Positions 42,523 to 50,913 of a stretch of DNA of 64,000 nt are shown one piece after another; position 1 is the first letter of the stretch, and each line of letters opens with the position of its first letter. This stretch comes from Planctomycetota bacterium (GTDB lineage: Bacteria > Planctomycetota > JAJSAM01 > JAJVHW01): positions 1 to 64,000 of the forward strand of contig JAJFFG010000133.1 in the NCBI GenBank assembly GCA_021776825.1. Direction: 5' to 3'. Made by a program: the position numbers and the translations under genes. The notes beneath the pieces were generated by a model that saw nothing but the letters and a program-made list of their open reading frames with translations, ran no database searches and was not told the DNA's origin.

Positions 42523-42834
42523 ATGCAGATCGACGGCGCGAGGGTGCTCATCACGGGCGGCGGGACGGGGATCGGCCTCGCGACCGCACAACAGCTCGTC
42601 GCCGGCGGCGCGCGCGTCGCCATCTGCGGTCGACGCCCGGAGCCGCTTGCGGCGGCGTCCGGCGCGCACGGGATCGCTGCGATCCAGGGCGATGTCGTCA
42701 CGGATGCCGATCGGATTGTCGACGAGACGGTCGCCGCGCTCGGCGGACTCGACGTGCTCGTGAACAACGCGGCGATCGGGTACTTCGCCCCGCTGCTCGA
42801 GACCGACGATGCGCGCTTCGCAGCCGCCGCCTAG
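42523..42834 (+). pseudogene. Truncated short-chain dehydrogenase/reductase
   Basis: 103 residues; ATG 42523 has GGAGGGA upstream. Only the N-terminal half of an SDR is present: the NAD(P) motif VLITGGGTGIGLATAQQL, GDVVTDADRIVDE and the NNAA motif in DVLVNNAAIGYF. The ORF ends at ARFAAAA-stop, before the catalytic Ser and YxxxK would appear, and the following sequence encodes an unrelated membrane protein. It is therefore a deletion remnant, or a short NAD-binding protein without catalysis. The inverted-repeat element lies immediately upstream. Confidence 0.75.
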
Positions 42835-42836
42835 TG

Positions 42837-43070
42837 ATGCTGTCGCTCGGGTTGATCGTCGTCGAGTTCGCGGCCTGCTTCTGCTGCGCCCTCGTCTTCG
42901 CGCTGCCGCCGCTCATCTACGGGATGGTCGTGCTCGCCGACCCACATGTCGTCCACGCGTTCCGGCTGCGCGCAGCCGGCGTGGCCCGCGAGCACGTGGC
43001 AGCGCAGGTCGAGAAGGACATGCACTGGTTGCGACAGGGGCACACCGAACTGCCGCCGCGGCGGGCGTGA
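42837..43070 (+). CDS. Small single-pass membrane protein
   Basis: 77 residues starting at ATG 42837 (or GTG 42834, overlapping the SDR stop). One hydrophobic helix (LIVVEFAACFCCALVFALPPLIYGMVVLA) is followed by a charged cytosolic tail (VAREHVAAQVEKDMHWLRQG). No family recognised. It directly abuts the truncated SDR and is convergent with the ECF sigma gene. Confidence 0.55.
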   Translation: MLSLGLIVVEFAACFCCALVFALPPLIYGMVVLADPHVVHAFRLRAAGVAREHVAAQVEKDMHWLRQGHTELPPRRA

Positions 43071-43094
43071 GCGCGCTCCCCGTGGAGCGTCGCC

Positions 43095-43829
43095 TCAGAG
43101 CGACGTCAGCAGGTGCTCGAGCTCGTCGTCGACGTCGGCCGGATCGCTGACCGTGTCGGCGATCTCCGCGCGCAGGCGGTCGCGATAGCGCCGACGCAGG
43201 CGGTGCACGGCGACCTTGACCGCGCCATCCGTCATGCCGATCGCATCGCCGACGTTCCGATACGACGGCAGCGGTGAGCCGCCGACGAGGTAGGGCTTCA
43301 GCGCGTCGAACAGCGGTTCGCGACCGGCCTCGCGGAACTCGTCGCGCACGGCACCGAGAACCTGATCGAGCAGCGTCAGCGCCCAACGCCGCTCGAAGAC
43401 CCGCTCCGGCGTCAGGTCGTGGGCCGGCTCCAGACGATAGCGTTCTTCGCCGCGCGCGAAGTCGAGCGAGAGGTGTTTGCGGTCGCCGCCGCGCTTCTGT
43501 GCACGCTCGCGATCGCGCTCCTTCGACCCGTGGTGGCGGAACGCGGTGATGAGGAACGTCCGGAAGCGACCGCGATCGCGGTCGGCCGCAGCGAAGTAGC
43601 CCTTCTCCAGCACCGTCGCGAAGAACGCCTGCACGCGATCCTGCGCAGTGTGCACGTCATCACCACCGCGGCGCGCGAAGGCGTAGAGCGGGTACCAGTA
43701 CGCGGCGCAGAGTGACTCGAGCGCGCGTCCCGCTGCCGGCGACGAGTCCGCGCCGGCGGCGACGACGACGCTCCACTGGGTGGTCGCGAAGCGCGCGCCG
43801 CCGGCGGGCTCTGGGTCAGCGTCCCTCAT
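43095..43829 (-). CDS. ECF-type sigma factor paired with a Ser/Thr kinase
   Basis: 244-residue sigma factor of the planctomycete type beginning near FATTQWSVVVAAGADS. Region 2 includes YWYPLYAFARRGGDDVHTAQDRVQAFF, and region 4 the HTH in YRNVGDAIGMTDGAVKVAVHRLRRRYRDRL. The start is ATG 43829: GGAG lies five bases upstream, and the longer track start is inside the kinase. It overlaps the kinase gene by 14 bp, so the pair is translationally coupled. By family knowledge the kinase may phosphorylate this or another regulator to control promoter choice. Confidence 0.88.
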   Translation of the reverse strand: MRDADPEPAGGARFATTQWSVVVAAGADSSPAAGRALESLCAAYWYPLYAFARRGGDDVHTAQDRVQAFFATVLEKGYFAAADRDRGRFRTFLITAFRHHGSKERDRERAQKRGGDRKHLSLDFARGEERYRLEPAHDLTPERVFERRWALTLLDQVLGAVRDEFREAGREPLFDALKPYLVGGSPLPSYRNVGDAIGMTDGAVKVAVHRLRRRYRDRLRAEIADTVSDPADVDDELEHLLTSL

Positions 43830-45258
43830 CGCCGCTCCGGGGGGGCTCCGCCGGCCTGGGCTGATCTGGGCCGGGCTGCGGCGCTTCACCCGCGTCCTCG
43901 AGCGGGTAGATGAACGGCACGAGCTCGGGCTCGTCGTGCGCGACACGCGTCCCCGCCAACGTCATCCAAGAGGCCATCGGCACGCAGCAGAGGAGCGGGA
44001 GGAACGTGCCGAGGATCGCCAGCCAGAGCCCGTGGAGGCGGCCCTCGCTGCGGACGATCTGCACCCACCCGCAGATACTCATGATGACGCCCGAGAGGAG
44101 CATCACGGCTGGCAGGAGACCCGCCACCATCGCGATGCCCGCGACCGTGCCGTCGACCTCGTTGTCACCACCGCCCGCGAACGCCAGTCCAAGAGCGGCC
44201 ACCAGCAATCCGGCCACCAGCGCACCGGGGGCCATGATCGCGCCCCAGATGGCGAGTTTGCTGTACCGGCGCGGATGGTGCCGCGGAGCCTCCTGAGGGG
44301 CCGTGGCCGCCGTGCCCGCGGAGGAGACCGCCGTCTTCATCTGATCGACGCGCTGATAGCGCCTGTCGAGCTCCTTCTCGAGCGAGCGCAGGACGACGGC
44401 GTCGATCCCAGCGCTCACGTCGGACTTCTCCGACGGCGCCGCAAAGCGCCCGATCGGCAGTTCGCCGGTGAGCATCTCGTAGAAGACGACGCCGAGAGAG
44501 TAGATGTCCGCGCGGTGGTCGACGGTACCGGGGCTCTCGATCTGCTCGGGCGCCATGTAGTGCGGCGTTCCCATCAGCTGACCCTTGCCGGTCAGGGTGA
44601 AATCCGACGGCGTCCGGGTGACGAGCTTCGCCAGTCCGAAGTCCGCGATCTTCACGTCGCCGCTCTTCGTGAGCAGGACGTTCTCCGGCTTGATGTCGCG
44701 GTGCACCACGCCCTGATCGTGGGCGTACTGCAGGGCGTCGCAGATCTGCGGCACGATGGCGAGCGACTGCTCCGGCGTGAGCTGGCCGGCCCGCATTGCC
44801 TCGCGCAGGTTCACGCCGTCGACGTGCTCCATCAGGAAGTAGTAGAGGCCGTCGCGCTCGCCGAACTCGTACACCGACACGATGTGCGGATGCTGCAGTC
44901 GCCCGAGGGCGCGCGCTTCGCGCTGGAACCGCTCCTCGAATGCCGCGCCGTCGGCGCCCGTGACGTCGGGAGAGAGGACCTTCAGCGCGACGTCGCGATC
45001 GAGTGACGGCTGCCGAGCGCGGTAAACGACGCCCATGCCGCCACGACCGAGGATCCCAGAGATCGCGAGATCGGGGAAGTGCGCAGCCATCGCCGCCGGG
45101 GTCGGCGCGTCGCCGGTCGGGCCATCGCGGGGAGGGACTGGGCCGCCGGTCTCGAAGCCAGCGCGCAAGAGACACTTCGGGCAGGACGACTCGGGGGCGT
45201 CGGCCGGCAGGGCATCGCCGCACTGCGGGCAGAGTGGGCGGGGGTCGGCGTCGCTCAT
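43816..45258 (-). CDS. Membrane Ser/Thr protein kinase with N-terminal zinc ribbon
   Basis: 480-residue kinase. A C10xxC...C26xxC ribbon (CPQCGDALPADAPESSCPKC) precedes a Hanks-type kinase domain: Gly loop GRGGMGVVY (71-79), Lys93, HRDIKPEN (186-193), DFG (206-208) and APE (236-238), all intact. About 120 residues with three hydrophobic helices (~336-361, 372-397, 412-432) form the C-terminus. It is thus a membrane-bound kinase with no large extracytoplasmic sensor. The downstream ECF sigma gene overlaps. A long perfect inverted repeat that hides the ribosome-binding site precedes the start codon (see 45266-45308). Confidence 0.9.
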   Translation of the reverse strand: MSDADPRPLCPQCGDALPADAPESSCPKCLLRAGFETGGPVPPRDGPTGDAPTPAAMAAHFPDLAISGILGRGGMGVVYRARQPSLDRDVALKVLSPDVTGADGAAFEERFQREARALGRLQHPHIVSVYEFGERDGLYYFLMEHVDGVNLREAMRAGQLTPEQSLAIVPQICDALQYAHDQGVVHRDIKPENVLLTKSGDVKIADFGLAKLVTRTPSDFTLTGKGQLMGTPHYMAPEQIESPGTVDHRADIYSLGVVFYEMLTGELPIGRFAAPSEKSDVSAGIDAVVLRSLEKELDRRYQRVDQMKTAVSSAGTAATAPQEAPRHHPRRYSKLAIWGAIMAPGALVAGLLVAALGLAFAGGGDNEVDGTVAGIAMVAGLLPAVMLLSGVIMSICGWVQIVRSEGRLHGLWLAILGTFLPLLCCVPMASWMTLAGTRVAHDEPELVPFIYPLEDAGEAPQPGPDQPRPAEPPRSGDEGR

Positions 45259-45265
45259 AGTGATC

Positions 45266-45308
45266 TCTCCGTCATGGTGGGGTCTGGTTCACCCCTCCAT
45301 GACGGAGA
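45266..45308 (-). promoter_or_regulatory. Hairpin sequestering the kinase ribosome-binding site
   Basis: On the minus strand TCTCCGTCATGG and CCATGACGGAGA are perfect complements (12 of 12), with a further five-pair inner stem (GGGGT/ACCCC) and a seven-base loop. GGAGAG, the Shine-Dalgarno for ATG 45258 (six bases away), starts inside the 3' arm, so folding would occlude it. The same palindrome could be a DNA operator. A comparable structure precedes the other kinase gene at 54473. Confidence 0.6.
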
Positions 45309-45394
45309 TGAGCGCGGAGGTTACAGGTCGGTCGTGGATTTGTGCGGCGGACGGGCAGATCCCCGCTCGCGGCACGGGGTCGACGGCGCGTGGC

Positions 45395-47797
45395 TCAGTC
45401 GCCGAGCACGCGCCGAACGGTCGCCAGGAACTCCTTCGTACCGTCGTGCACGGCCGAGGTCTGACGGATCACGAACATGCCGTCCCAGTACCAGACCGCC
45501 GCCATGTCGTAGTTCTCCCAGGTCCTGGGCAGGACGGACATCCGCAGTCGATCCATGAGCTCATCGACGCCGCCCATCCCGTTGCGCGCGTCGACCACGT
45601 CCTGCACCTCGTAGCACTCGATGTGCATCGGCGGCTGCTCGGAGAAGACGACGGCGCCGTCGGCGTGCGTGACGTGGAGGCGCGTGATGCGGGCGATCCA
45701 GGCGAGCACGTCGGCGCGCTTGACGTCGCTGAGCGAGAGCTCGATCGGTTCGTCGGCGTAGTCCTCCGGCACGACGATCGAGATGCCGGTCTGCTCGCGG
45801 AGCATGGTGGCGGCATCGCCGAGGGACACATCGACGAACGCGACCGAGATCGGAGCCTCGAGTCGGCGCGCCAGGTCCTGCTCCCACTCCGGGACGGGGA
45901 GCGCCAGTTGCTTGCCACGGTTCAGGATGAGGTTGAGGAACGCCTCGGTCTTGGCGTGCGCGTCCGAGGTCTGCGTCGCGACGAGCAGTCCCTTCCACGT
46001 GGAGAGGGAAGTCCCGTCGCGCTCCCACGCCGCGGGATCGCCGAACGACTGCGTGGCGTCGATCAGTTCGTCCGTCGCGAAGTACTCCTCGATCGGCTCG
46101 TCGGGCGAGAAGTTGGGGTCCTCGGCGGCGGCCTCGACGAAGAAGCGGCGGGCCTGACGCTCGAGCAGCGGCGCGACGTCGTAGAAGCGCTGCTCCAATC
46201 CGGTCGGCAACCGATGGCGCTCGCTCACGTACACGACGTTGTCGGTGAGGCAGTAGTCCAGTTCGACCTGGCGGAGTACGTGCCGCAGCATCTGATCGGC
46301 AGAGAGTTCCATCCCTTCAGCCACCGTGACCGTCTCGTCGCCCTTGTCGTCGCGGGCCTCCGCCTCGAACACGAAGTTCAATCCGGTCGCCTTCCGGAGC
46401 GACGCGATCAGGTCGCTGAGAGACGACTCCCCCGTTCCGGTCACCCGCGTCTCGGTCAGCGTGCGGCGCAGCGTCCGCTCCCATTCCGCCTCGGCGCGTT
46501 GACGCTCGACGCGGATCGTCCTCACGAACGACCCGACTACGAAGCGACTCTCGGCGCGCAGGTCGCTCGACACGAACAGCGCCGGCTCGCGCTGCGGCGC
46601 TGGCGTCGTCGCAGCGTCCGAGTCGTCGGGTTTCTCCTGCGCCGATGCCGGCGACGGATCGAGCACCGCTCCCGTGAGCGCCGCCGCGGCGACAAGTGCG
46701 GTGACAGCAAGTCCGGCGGCGACGGCACGGACGGTTGGCTTCTCAAATCGGGCGATCATGATGAGTCTCCTTCGCAGCTCGGCGCGACCCTCGAGGATGC
46801 CCACGGCAGCGGGACGGGTGGCGCGCGCGGCGCCGCCCTCCAGCAGTCGCAGGAGTGTGTCGCCGTAGGCGACGGGAGCCGCGGCCGGTTGTGCGGCGAG
46901 CGCACTCCAGTCGCGGACGGACTCCCGCTCGGCGCGGAGGCGCGTGAACGCCAGCCACACGAACGGGTCGAACCAGTGCAGGGCCTGGACGGCAGCCAGG
47001 ACCCAGTTGACGAGCACGTCTCCAGCGCGCAGGTGCGCCAGCTCGTGGGCGAAGACGAAGCGGAGCTCGTCGTCGGTGAGGCGCGCCGCGAGTCCCGCCG
47101 GGAGCAGGAGACGCGGACGCAGCACACCGGCGAGGGCAGGCGCATCGACGGCATCGGTGCTCACGATGCGCGGTGGTCGACGGACGCCGGCTGTCGCGGC
47201 CGCTTCGGCCAGGAGCGTGACGACACGGGCGTCGGTCACGGCGTTGGCCGTGCGCAGGCGGCGCGAGAAGCGACGCTCGCGTCGCAGCGTCCACGCCGTC
47301 ACGACCACGGCGCCGAGCAGCCAGATGAGCGTGACCCAGGAGGTCCACGGCCACGCACGCTGTGTCACCGCGACGGCCGGCATCGCCGTCGGCGCGCCGA
47401 CGCGTGCAGCGTCTGGGGCACCGACTCGCGCAGCGTTTCGCGCACCGACTCGCGGCAGGTCGACGACGACGGGCGCGGCCCCGCTCGGCGCCGAGGTCGA
47501 CGGGCTAGGAGACGCCGCGGGGCGGGCGCGGGGAGGCACGGGAGCCGAGAGTGCGGCGCTCGACGACGCGGCCACGTCGCTGGCCAGGTTGAACACGCTG
47601 GTCGGTGACGGGGGAGCCGCGGGCATGAGCAGACGCACGAGCACGAGCACCCACAGCGCGTAGCGCCAGCGCGGCGTCAGCCAGCGACGGAGCCCCCACT
47701 GCGCGAGGAGCACGGCGGCAACGAGCACCGCGACGGCGACGGTGGTCTCGCGTAGCCACTCGAGGGCCACGGCGGCAAGGGAGTGGAAGCCGTCCAT
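45395..47797 (-). CDS. M56 (BlaR1/MecR1-type) membrane metallopeptidase with duplicated STN-like module
   Basis: 800 residues. N-terminal membrane helices, an Ala/Pro linker with a repeated ARVGAP motif (~115-140), then the M56 zinc-peptidase domain with HELAH (~251-255) and a further helix at ~357-380. Instead of a beta-lactam-binding sensor, the C-terminal half holds two copies of a module: an STN-like segment (LSDLIASLRKATGLNFVFEA; LGDAATMLREQTGISIVVPED) each followed by a tract ending in LLVATQTSDAHAKTEAFL or MFVIRQTSAVHDGTKEFL. ATG 47797 overlaps the blaI stop. The peptidase presumably cleaves or triggers cleavage of BlaI when the exported part senses a signal. Confidence 0.83.
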   Translation of the reverse strand: MDGFHSLAAVALEWLRETTVAVAVLVAAVLLAQWGLRRWLTPRWRYALWVLVLVRLLMPAAPPSPTSVFNLASDVAASSSAALSAPVPPRARPAASPSPSTSAPSGAAPVVVDLPRVGARNAARVGAPDAARVGAPTAMPAVAVTQRAWPWTSWVTLIWLLGAVVVTAWTLRRERRFSRRLRTANAVTDARVVTLLAEAAATAGVRRPPRIVSTDAVDAPALAGVLRPRLLLPAGLAARLTDDELRFVFAHELAHLRAGDVLVNWVLAAVQALHWFDPFVWLAFTRLRAERESVRDWSALAAQPAAAPVAYGDTLLRLLEGGAARATRPAAVGILEGRAELRRRLIMIARFEKPTVRAVAAGLAVTALVAAAALTGAVLDPSPASAQEKPDDSDAATTPAPQREPALFVSSDLRAESRFVVGSFVRTIRVERQRAEAEWERTLRRTLTETRVTGTGESSLSDLIASLRKATGLNFVFEAEARDDKGDETVTVAEGMELSADQMLRHVLRQVELDYCLTDNVVYVSERHRLPTGLEQRFYDVAPLLERQARRFFVEAAAEDPNFSPDEPIEEYFATDELIDATQSFGDPAAWERDGTSLSTWKGLLVATQTSDAHAKTEAFLNLILNRGKQLALPVPEWEQDLARRLEAPISVAFVDVSLGDAATMLREQTGISIVVPEDYADEPIELSLSDVKRADVLAWIARITRLHVTHADGAVVFSEQPPMHIECYEVQDVVDARNGMGGVDELMDRLRMSVLPRTWENYDMAAVWYWDGMFVIRQTSAVHDGTKEFLATVRRVLGD

Positions 47798-48174
47798 CAC
47801 GACGCCTCCTTCTCGGTCAGCACGCGTCGTAGTTCCTCGATGTCGTCCAACGTGAGGTCGGCCTCGCGGACCATGTGGACGAGCATCGGACTCCCGTCAC
47901 CGCCGAACACGCGGTCGACGAACGAACGGCTCTCGGCGCGCACGCAGCGATCGCGGGAGACCTTCGGAGCGTAGAGGTAGTGACGGCCCGCCACCTCGAA
48001 CCCGAGCGCTCCCTTGCGGACGAGTCGCCCGAGCAGCGTCTTGACGGTGCGAGCCGACCAGCGCGTGCGGTCGGCGAGCGCCTCGAAGACGTCGGCGGCC
48101 GTGATCGGGTGCTCCTCCCAGACCACGTTCATGACCTCCCACTCGGCATCGCTGATCCGCGGTACGTCGCTCAT
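47797..48174 (-). CDS. blaI: BlaI/MecI/CopY family repressor
   Basis: 125-residue winged-helix repressor: ISDAEWEVMNVVWEEHPITAADVFEAL, then WSARTVKTLLGRLVRKGALGFEVAGRHYLYAP, the recognition helix and wing of the family, and a C-terminal dimerisation region. The downstream M56 peptidase overlaps by one base and is the usual cognate inactivator. A palindrome matching a BlaI-type operator lies 62 bp upstream of the start, so the two-gene unit is probably autoregulated. No beta-lactamase is adjacent; the regulon may be elsewhere. Confidence 0.9.
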   Translation of the reverse strand: MSDVPRISDAEWEVMNVVWEEHPITAADVFEALADRTRWSARTVKTLLGRLVRKGALGFEVAGRHYLYAPKVSRDRCVRAESRSFVDRVFGGDGSPMLVHMVREADLTLDDIEELRRVLTEKEAS

Positions 48175-48235
48175 GGTTCGTCTCCCGGTCGCCCCGTCGT
48201 CGGTCTGCCTTATCGCTGGCCTGCCTCGCCCCGAC

Positions 48236-48263
48236 TACATGCGTAATCGTAATTACACATGTA
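48236..48263. promoter_or_regulatory. BlaI-type operator palindrome
   Basis: TACATGCGTAAT and ATTACACATGTA are inverted repeats with one mismatch around CGTA. The TACA...TGTA ends and the AT-rich core match known BlaI/MecI operators in style. It sits upstream of blaI and would overlap its promoter; the AT content contrasts with the surrounding sequence. Confidence 0.7.
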
Positions 48264-48315
48264 ATCCCGTCAAGGGGTCCATTGGAGATCGAGGCGACGC
48301 CCGCCTCCTGCACGC

Positions 48316-48960
48316 TCAGGAGTGCGCGCGAGCGTCCTCGACCACGCGCCAGAGGAACCACGCGGCCACGCTGCGGAGTGGCGCCCAGACGGTTCCTCGT
48401 TCGGCGAGCGCCGACGGCGTCGGTCGGTCCTCGAGGCCATCGAGCAGCCGCGCACCCTCGCGTACGCCGAGGTCGGTGACGGGAAAGACGTCGAGCCGTC
48501 CGAGGCGAAAGATCAGGAACATCTGGGCGCTCCACGTGCCGATCCCGCGAACCGCGACAAGACGTTCGATGATCTCCTCATCGGGGAGCCGGCCGATCGC
48601 GTGCAGCACCAGCCGCCGGTCGAGCAGACGCTCGGCGAGGTCGCGGAGCGCGGCGACCTTCGCCCGCGAGAGTCCCGCGCCGCGCAGGTCGTCGTCCACG
48701 AGTTCGACGATCTCCTCGGGTCGCGGGAAGCGCGGACCAGCCGTGAGCGCGCACACGCGCCCGTGGATCGTCGCCGCCGCCTTGCCGGTCAGCTGTTGGT
48801 AGACGATCGCATCGGCGAGGGCGCCGTAGTGGGTGCTGCGCCGCGAGCCGCGCTGTGGGAAGCCGGGGTAGGGCGTCAGCCGACGCATGGCCGCGCCGAG
48901 AACCGGATCGCGGCGGGCGAGCGCACGGAGGGCGGACGGATCGGGCAAGCGCGGGGTCAC
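48316..48960 (-). CDS. alkA: AlkA-type DNA-3-methyladenine glycosylase (HhH-GPD)
   Basis: 214-residue base-excision repair enzyme. GTG 48960 is preferred because GAGGAG precedes it; the longer track start is poorly supported. The HhH-GPD fold is visible as YGALADAIVYQQLTGKAAATI, the hairpin LVAVRGIGTWSAQMFLIF and the catalytic Asp in VFPVTDLGVREG. It removes alkylated purines from DNA. No AlkA-specific N-terminal domain is present, so it belongs to the short glycosylase branch. Divergent from the TPR gene that begins 145 bp away. Confidence 0.88.
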   Translation of the reverse strand: MTPRLPDPSALRALARRDPVLGAAMRRLTPYPGFPQRGSRRSTHYGALADAIVYQQLTGKAAATIHGRVCALTAGPRFPRPEEIVELVDDDLRGAGLSRAKVAALRDLAERLLDRRLVLHAIGRLPDEEIIERLVAVRGIGTWSAQMFLIFRLGRLDVFPVTDLGVREGARLLDGLEDRPTPSALAERGTVWAPLRSVAAWFLWRVVEDARAHS

Positions 48961-49104
48961 GGTGCTCCTCGGGCGGGGCGGCGAGATGGGCAATTGAAGG
49001 GGCGAACGATCGGAAGGTACCGCCGTCGCGGGGTGCCGTCCGGGACGTTCCGAATTGGCTCCGTAACCTTCGACCCCGCTCGTGCGTCCCTCTCCGGGGT
49101 TTCC

Positions 49105-50913
49105 ATGCCGAGTCACCAGCGCATCCGTCGTCGTTCACGGCTCCGATCTGCGGGCCGCGGCCTGAGGTCCGTCATCGGCCTCGTCGTTCCGGTCTTCCTC
49201 TGCGTCCTGCTCGTCGCACTCGCATTGGCGTCGCGGCGGCGCCCGGACCGAACGGAGGAGCTGCGAGCGGCGCGCGCCGACCTCGCGCGGGGCGCCGCCA
49301 ACGTGGCCGAGATCCGTGCACGACGGGTACTCAGCGTGCACGAGGATGATCCCACGGCGTGGATGCTCCTGGCCGAGGCGCTCGGCGAGCAGGGACGCCA
49401 GCGCGAACAGATCGCAGCCCTCGCACGTGCCAGCGCACTGGCCCCGGCCTGGCCTGTTCCCGCTGTGGTGCTGGCGGCCCGTGACCTCTCGCGCGGCTCC
49501 GCTCGACGGGCCCGCGACCGGCTCGACCGCTGCCTCGGTGGCCGCGACGGACCGGCGCCCGCGCATCGTCTCCGCTCGCGGGCACGCCTCGCGCTCCGCG
49601 ACGTCCGTGGCTCGATCGATGATCTCGAAGCGGCGGCGCGCGCCGACCCGTCCGGGGGCCGCGACCTGCTAGAGGCTGCGTCTCGCATGCGCTGGTGCGC
49701 CGTTCGTTCGATGTCGCACGAAGACGCCGCACGAGCAGCCAAACTCGCGCGACACGCCTCGATCGCGGGCCTCGCTGCGGGGCCGGCGGGCTCCGGTATC
49801 GAGGCAGCAGCGCTCCTGCTTCGTGGGCGGATCGACGACGCGAAGAGCGCCGTCGGCTACGGCGGCCGCTCGGACCCCGGGGCCACCGTACGCCTGCTCC
49901 TTGCCGAAGCACTCGGGCGGTCCGGACACGCGGCCGAGGGAGCCCGTGAGGTCCGAGCCGCGGTGGAAACCGCTGAGGGTGTCGCCGAGTTCGCCGCACG
50001 GATTGGAGCCGGCGGTAGCTCGGCCCCGGGTGTCCTGCTCGCGCTCGCGGCACCGTCGTCGTCACCGCGACTCGTGGACGCCGTGGCGCGGCGCGATGTC
50101 GACGCTGCCGAGATCATCACGGCGCTGGCAGCACGCGGGCGTTCTGCACCGGCGAACCTCGCTCTCGCGCACGACCTCCTCTGCCACGGCGCGTGGGAGC
50201 GGGACGACATCGGGAGCTTGCTCGACACCGCGGCGCGCGCGATCGAGTGCTCGCCCCACGATCTGCGGGGGCCGTTGTGGCGAGCGCGCGGGCTCGGTCG
50301 CCTGGACGACCGGCCGGCCCTCGAGGGCCTGCTGGCATCGCGCGCAGGAGCGGCGCTCACGGACGCCGAACGAGACGCCCTCCGCGTCGAGTACCTGATC
50401 GGTGCCGGGCGGCCGGCCGCCGCGCTGGCGCCCATGACCTCGCTGCTGCAAGCCAGCGACCAGGGGACAGTGTCGTGGCGGGCCGGGACCTCCCTGGCTC
50501 GGTCGCTCTTCCGCCACGGAGGCGCTCCAGCGACGCGCCGCGTGTTCACCGCACTGTGCGAGGCCGCACCCGAGTCGCCGCTGGCTCCCTACGTCCTCGG
50601 GCGTCTGACGGAGGACGACGCGCCTACGGCGGCGGCGTACTACCGCGCGGCGCTCGACCGCGACCCAGACTTCGTCCCGGCGCTGAACGACCTCGCGTGG
50701 AGCCTCTCCACGAAGCTCGCGCAACCGGACGAAGCGCTCGTACACGCCGTCGCCGCACGCGACGCCGCTCCGACCGATCCGCGGGTGGGCGACACGCTCG
50801 GTGCTGTGCTGCGAGGCACCGGTGATCACGCGCGCGCTGCGGAGATCGTGGCGGAGGCGGCGCGACGCCGTCCCTGGGCTGCGCGGCACACGAGGAACGG
50901 AGCAGACCGATGA
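49105..50913 (+). CDS. Membrane-anchored TPR protein
   Basis: 602-residue protein starting at ATG 49105 (MPSHQRIRRRSRLRS). A basic N-terminus and one TM helix (VIGLVVPVFLCVLLVALALA) are followed by TPR-like repeats over almost the whole length (for example DDPTAWMLLAEALGEQGRQREQIAALARASALAPAW and AAYYRAALDRDPDFVPALNDLAWSLS). Its stop overlaps the start of the PEP-CTERM gene. It may serve in assembly or sorting of exported polysaccharide or PEP-CTERM proteins, by analogy with TPR proteins of such loci; this is inference. Confidence 0.75.
   Translation: MPSHQRIRRRSRLRSAGRGLRSVIGLVVPVFLCVLLVALALASRRRPDRTEELRAARADLARGAANVAEIRARRVLSVHEDDPTAWMLLAEALGEQGRQREQIAALARASALAPAWPVPAVVLAARDLSRGSARRARDRLDRCLGGRDGPAPAHRLRSRARLALRDVRGSIDDLEAAARADPSGGRDLLEAASRMRWCAVRSMSHEDAARAAKLARHASIAGLAAGPAGSGIEAAALLLRGRIDDAKSAVGYGGRSDPGATVRLLLAEALGRSGHAAEGAREVRAAVETAEGVAEFAARIGAGGSSAPGVLLALAAPSSSPRLVDAVARRDVDAAEIITALAARGRSAPANLALAHDLLCHGAWERDDIGSLLDTAARAIECSPHDLRGPLWRARGLGRLDDRPALEGLLASRAGAALTDAERDALRVEYLIGAGRPAAALAPMTSLLQASDQGTVSWRAGTSLARSLFRHGGAPATRRVFTALCEAAPESPLAPYVLGRLTEDDAPTAAAYYRAALDRDPDFVPALNDLAWSLSTKLAQPDEALVHAVAARDAAPTDPRVGDTLGAVLRGTGDHARAAEIVAEAARRRPWAARHTRNGADR

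Noticed and set aside
45035-47608. 857-residue plus-strand ORF
   Set aside because: Antisense to the M56 peptidase gene, whose HELAH and STN-like motifs show the real coding strand.
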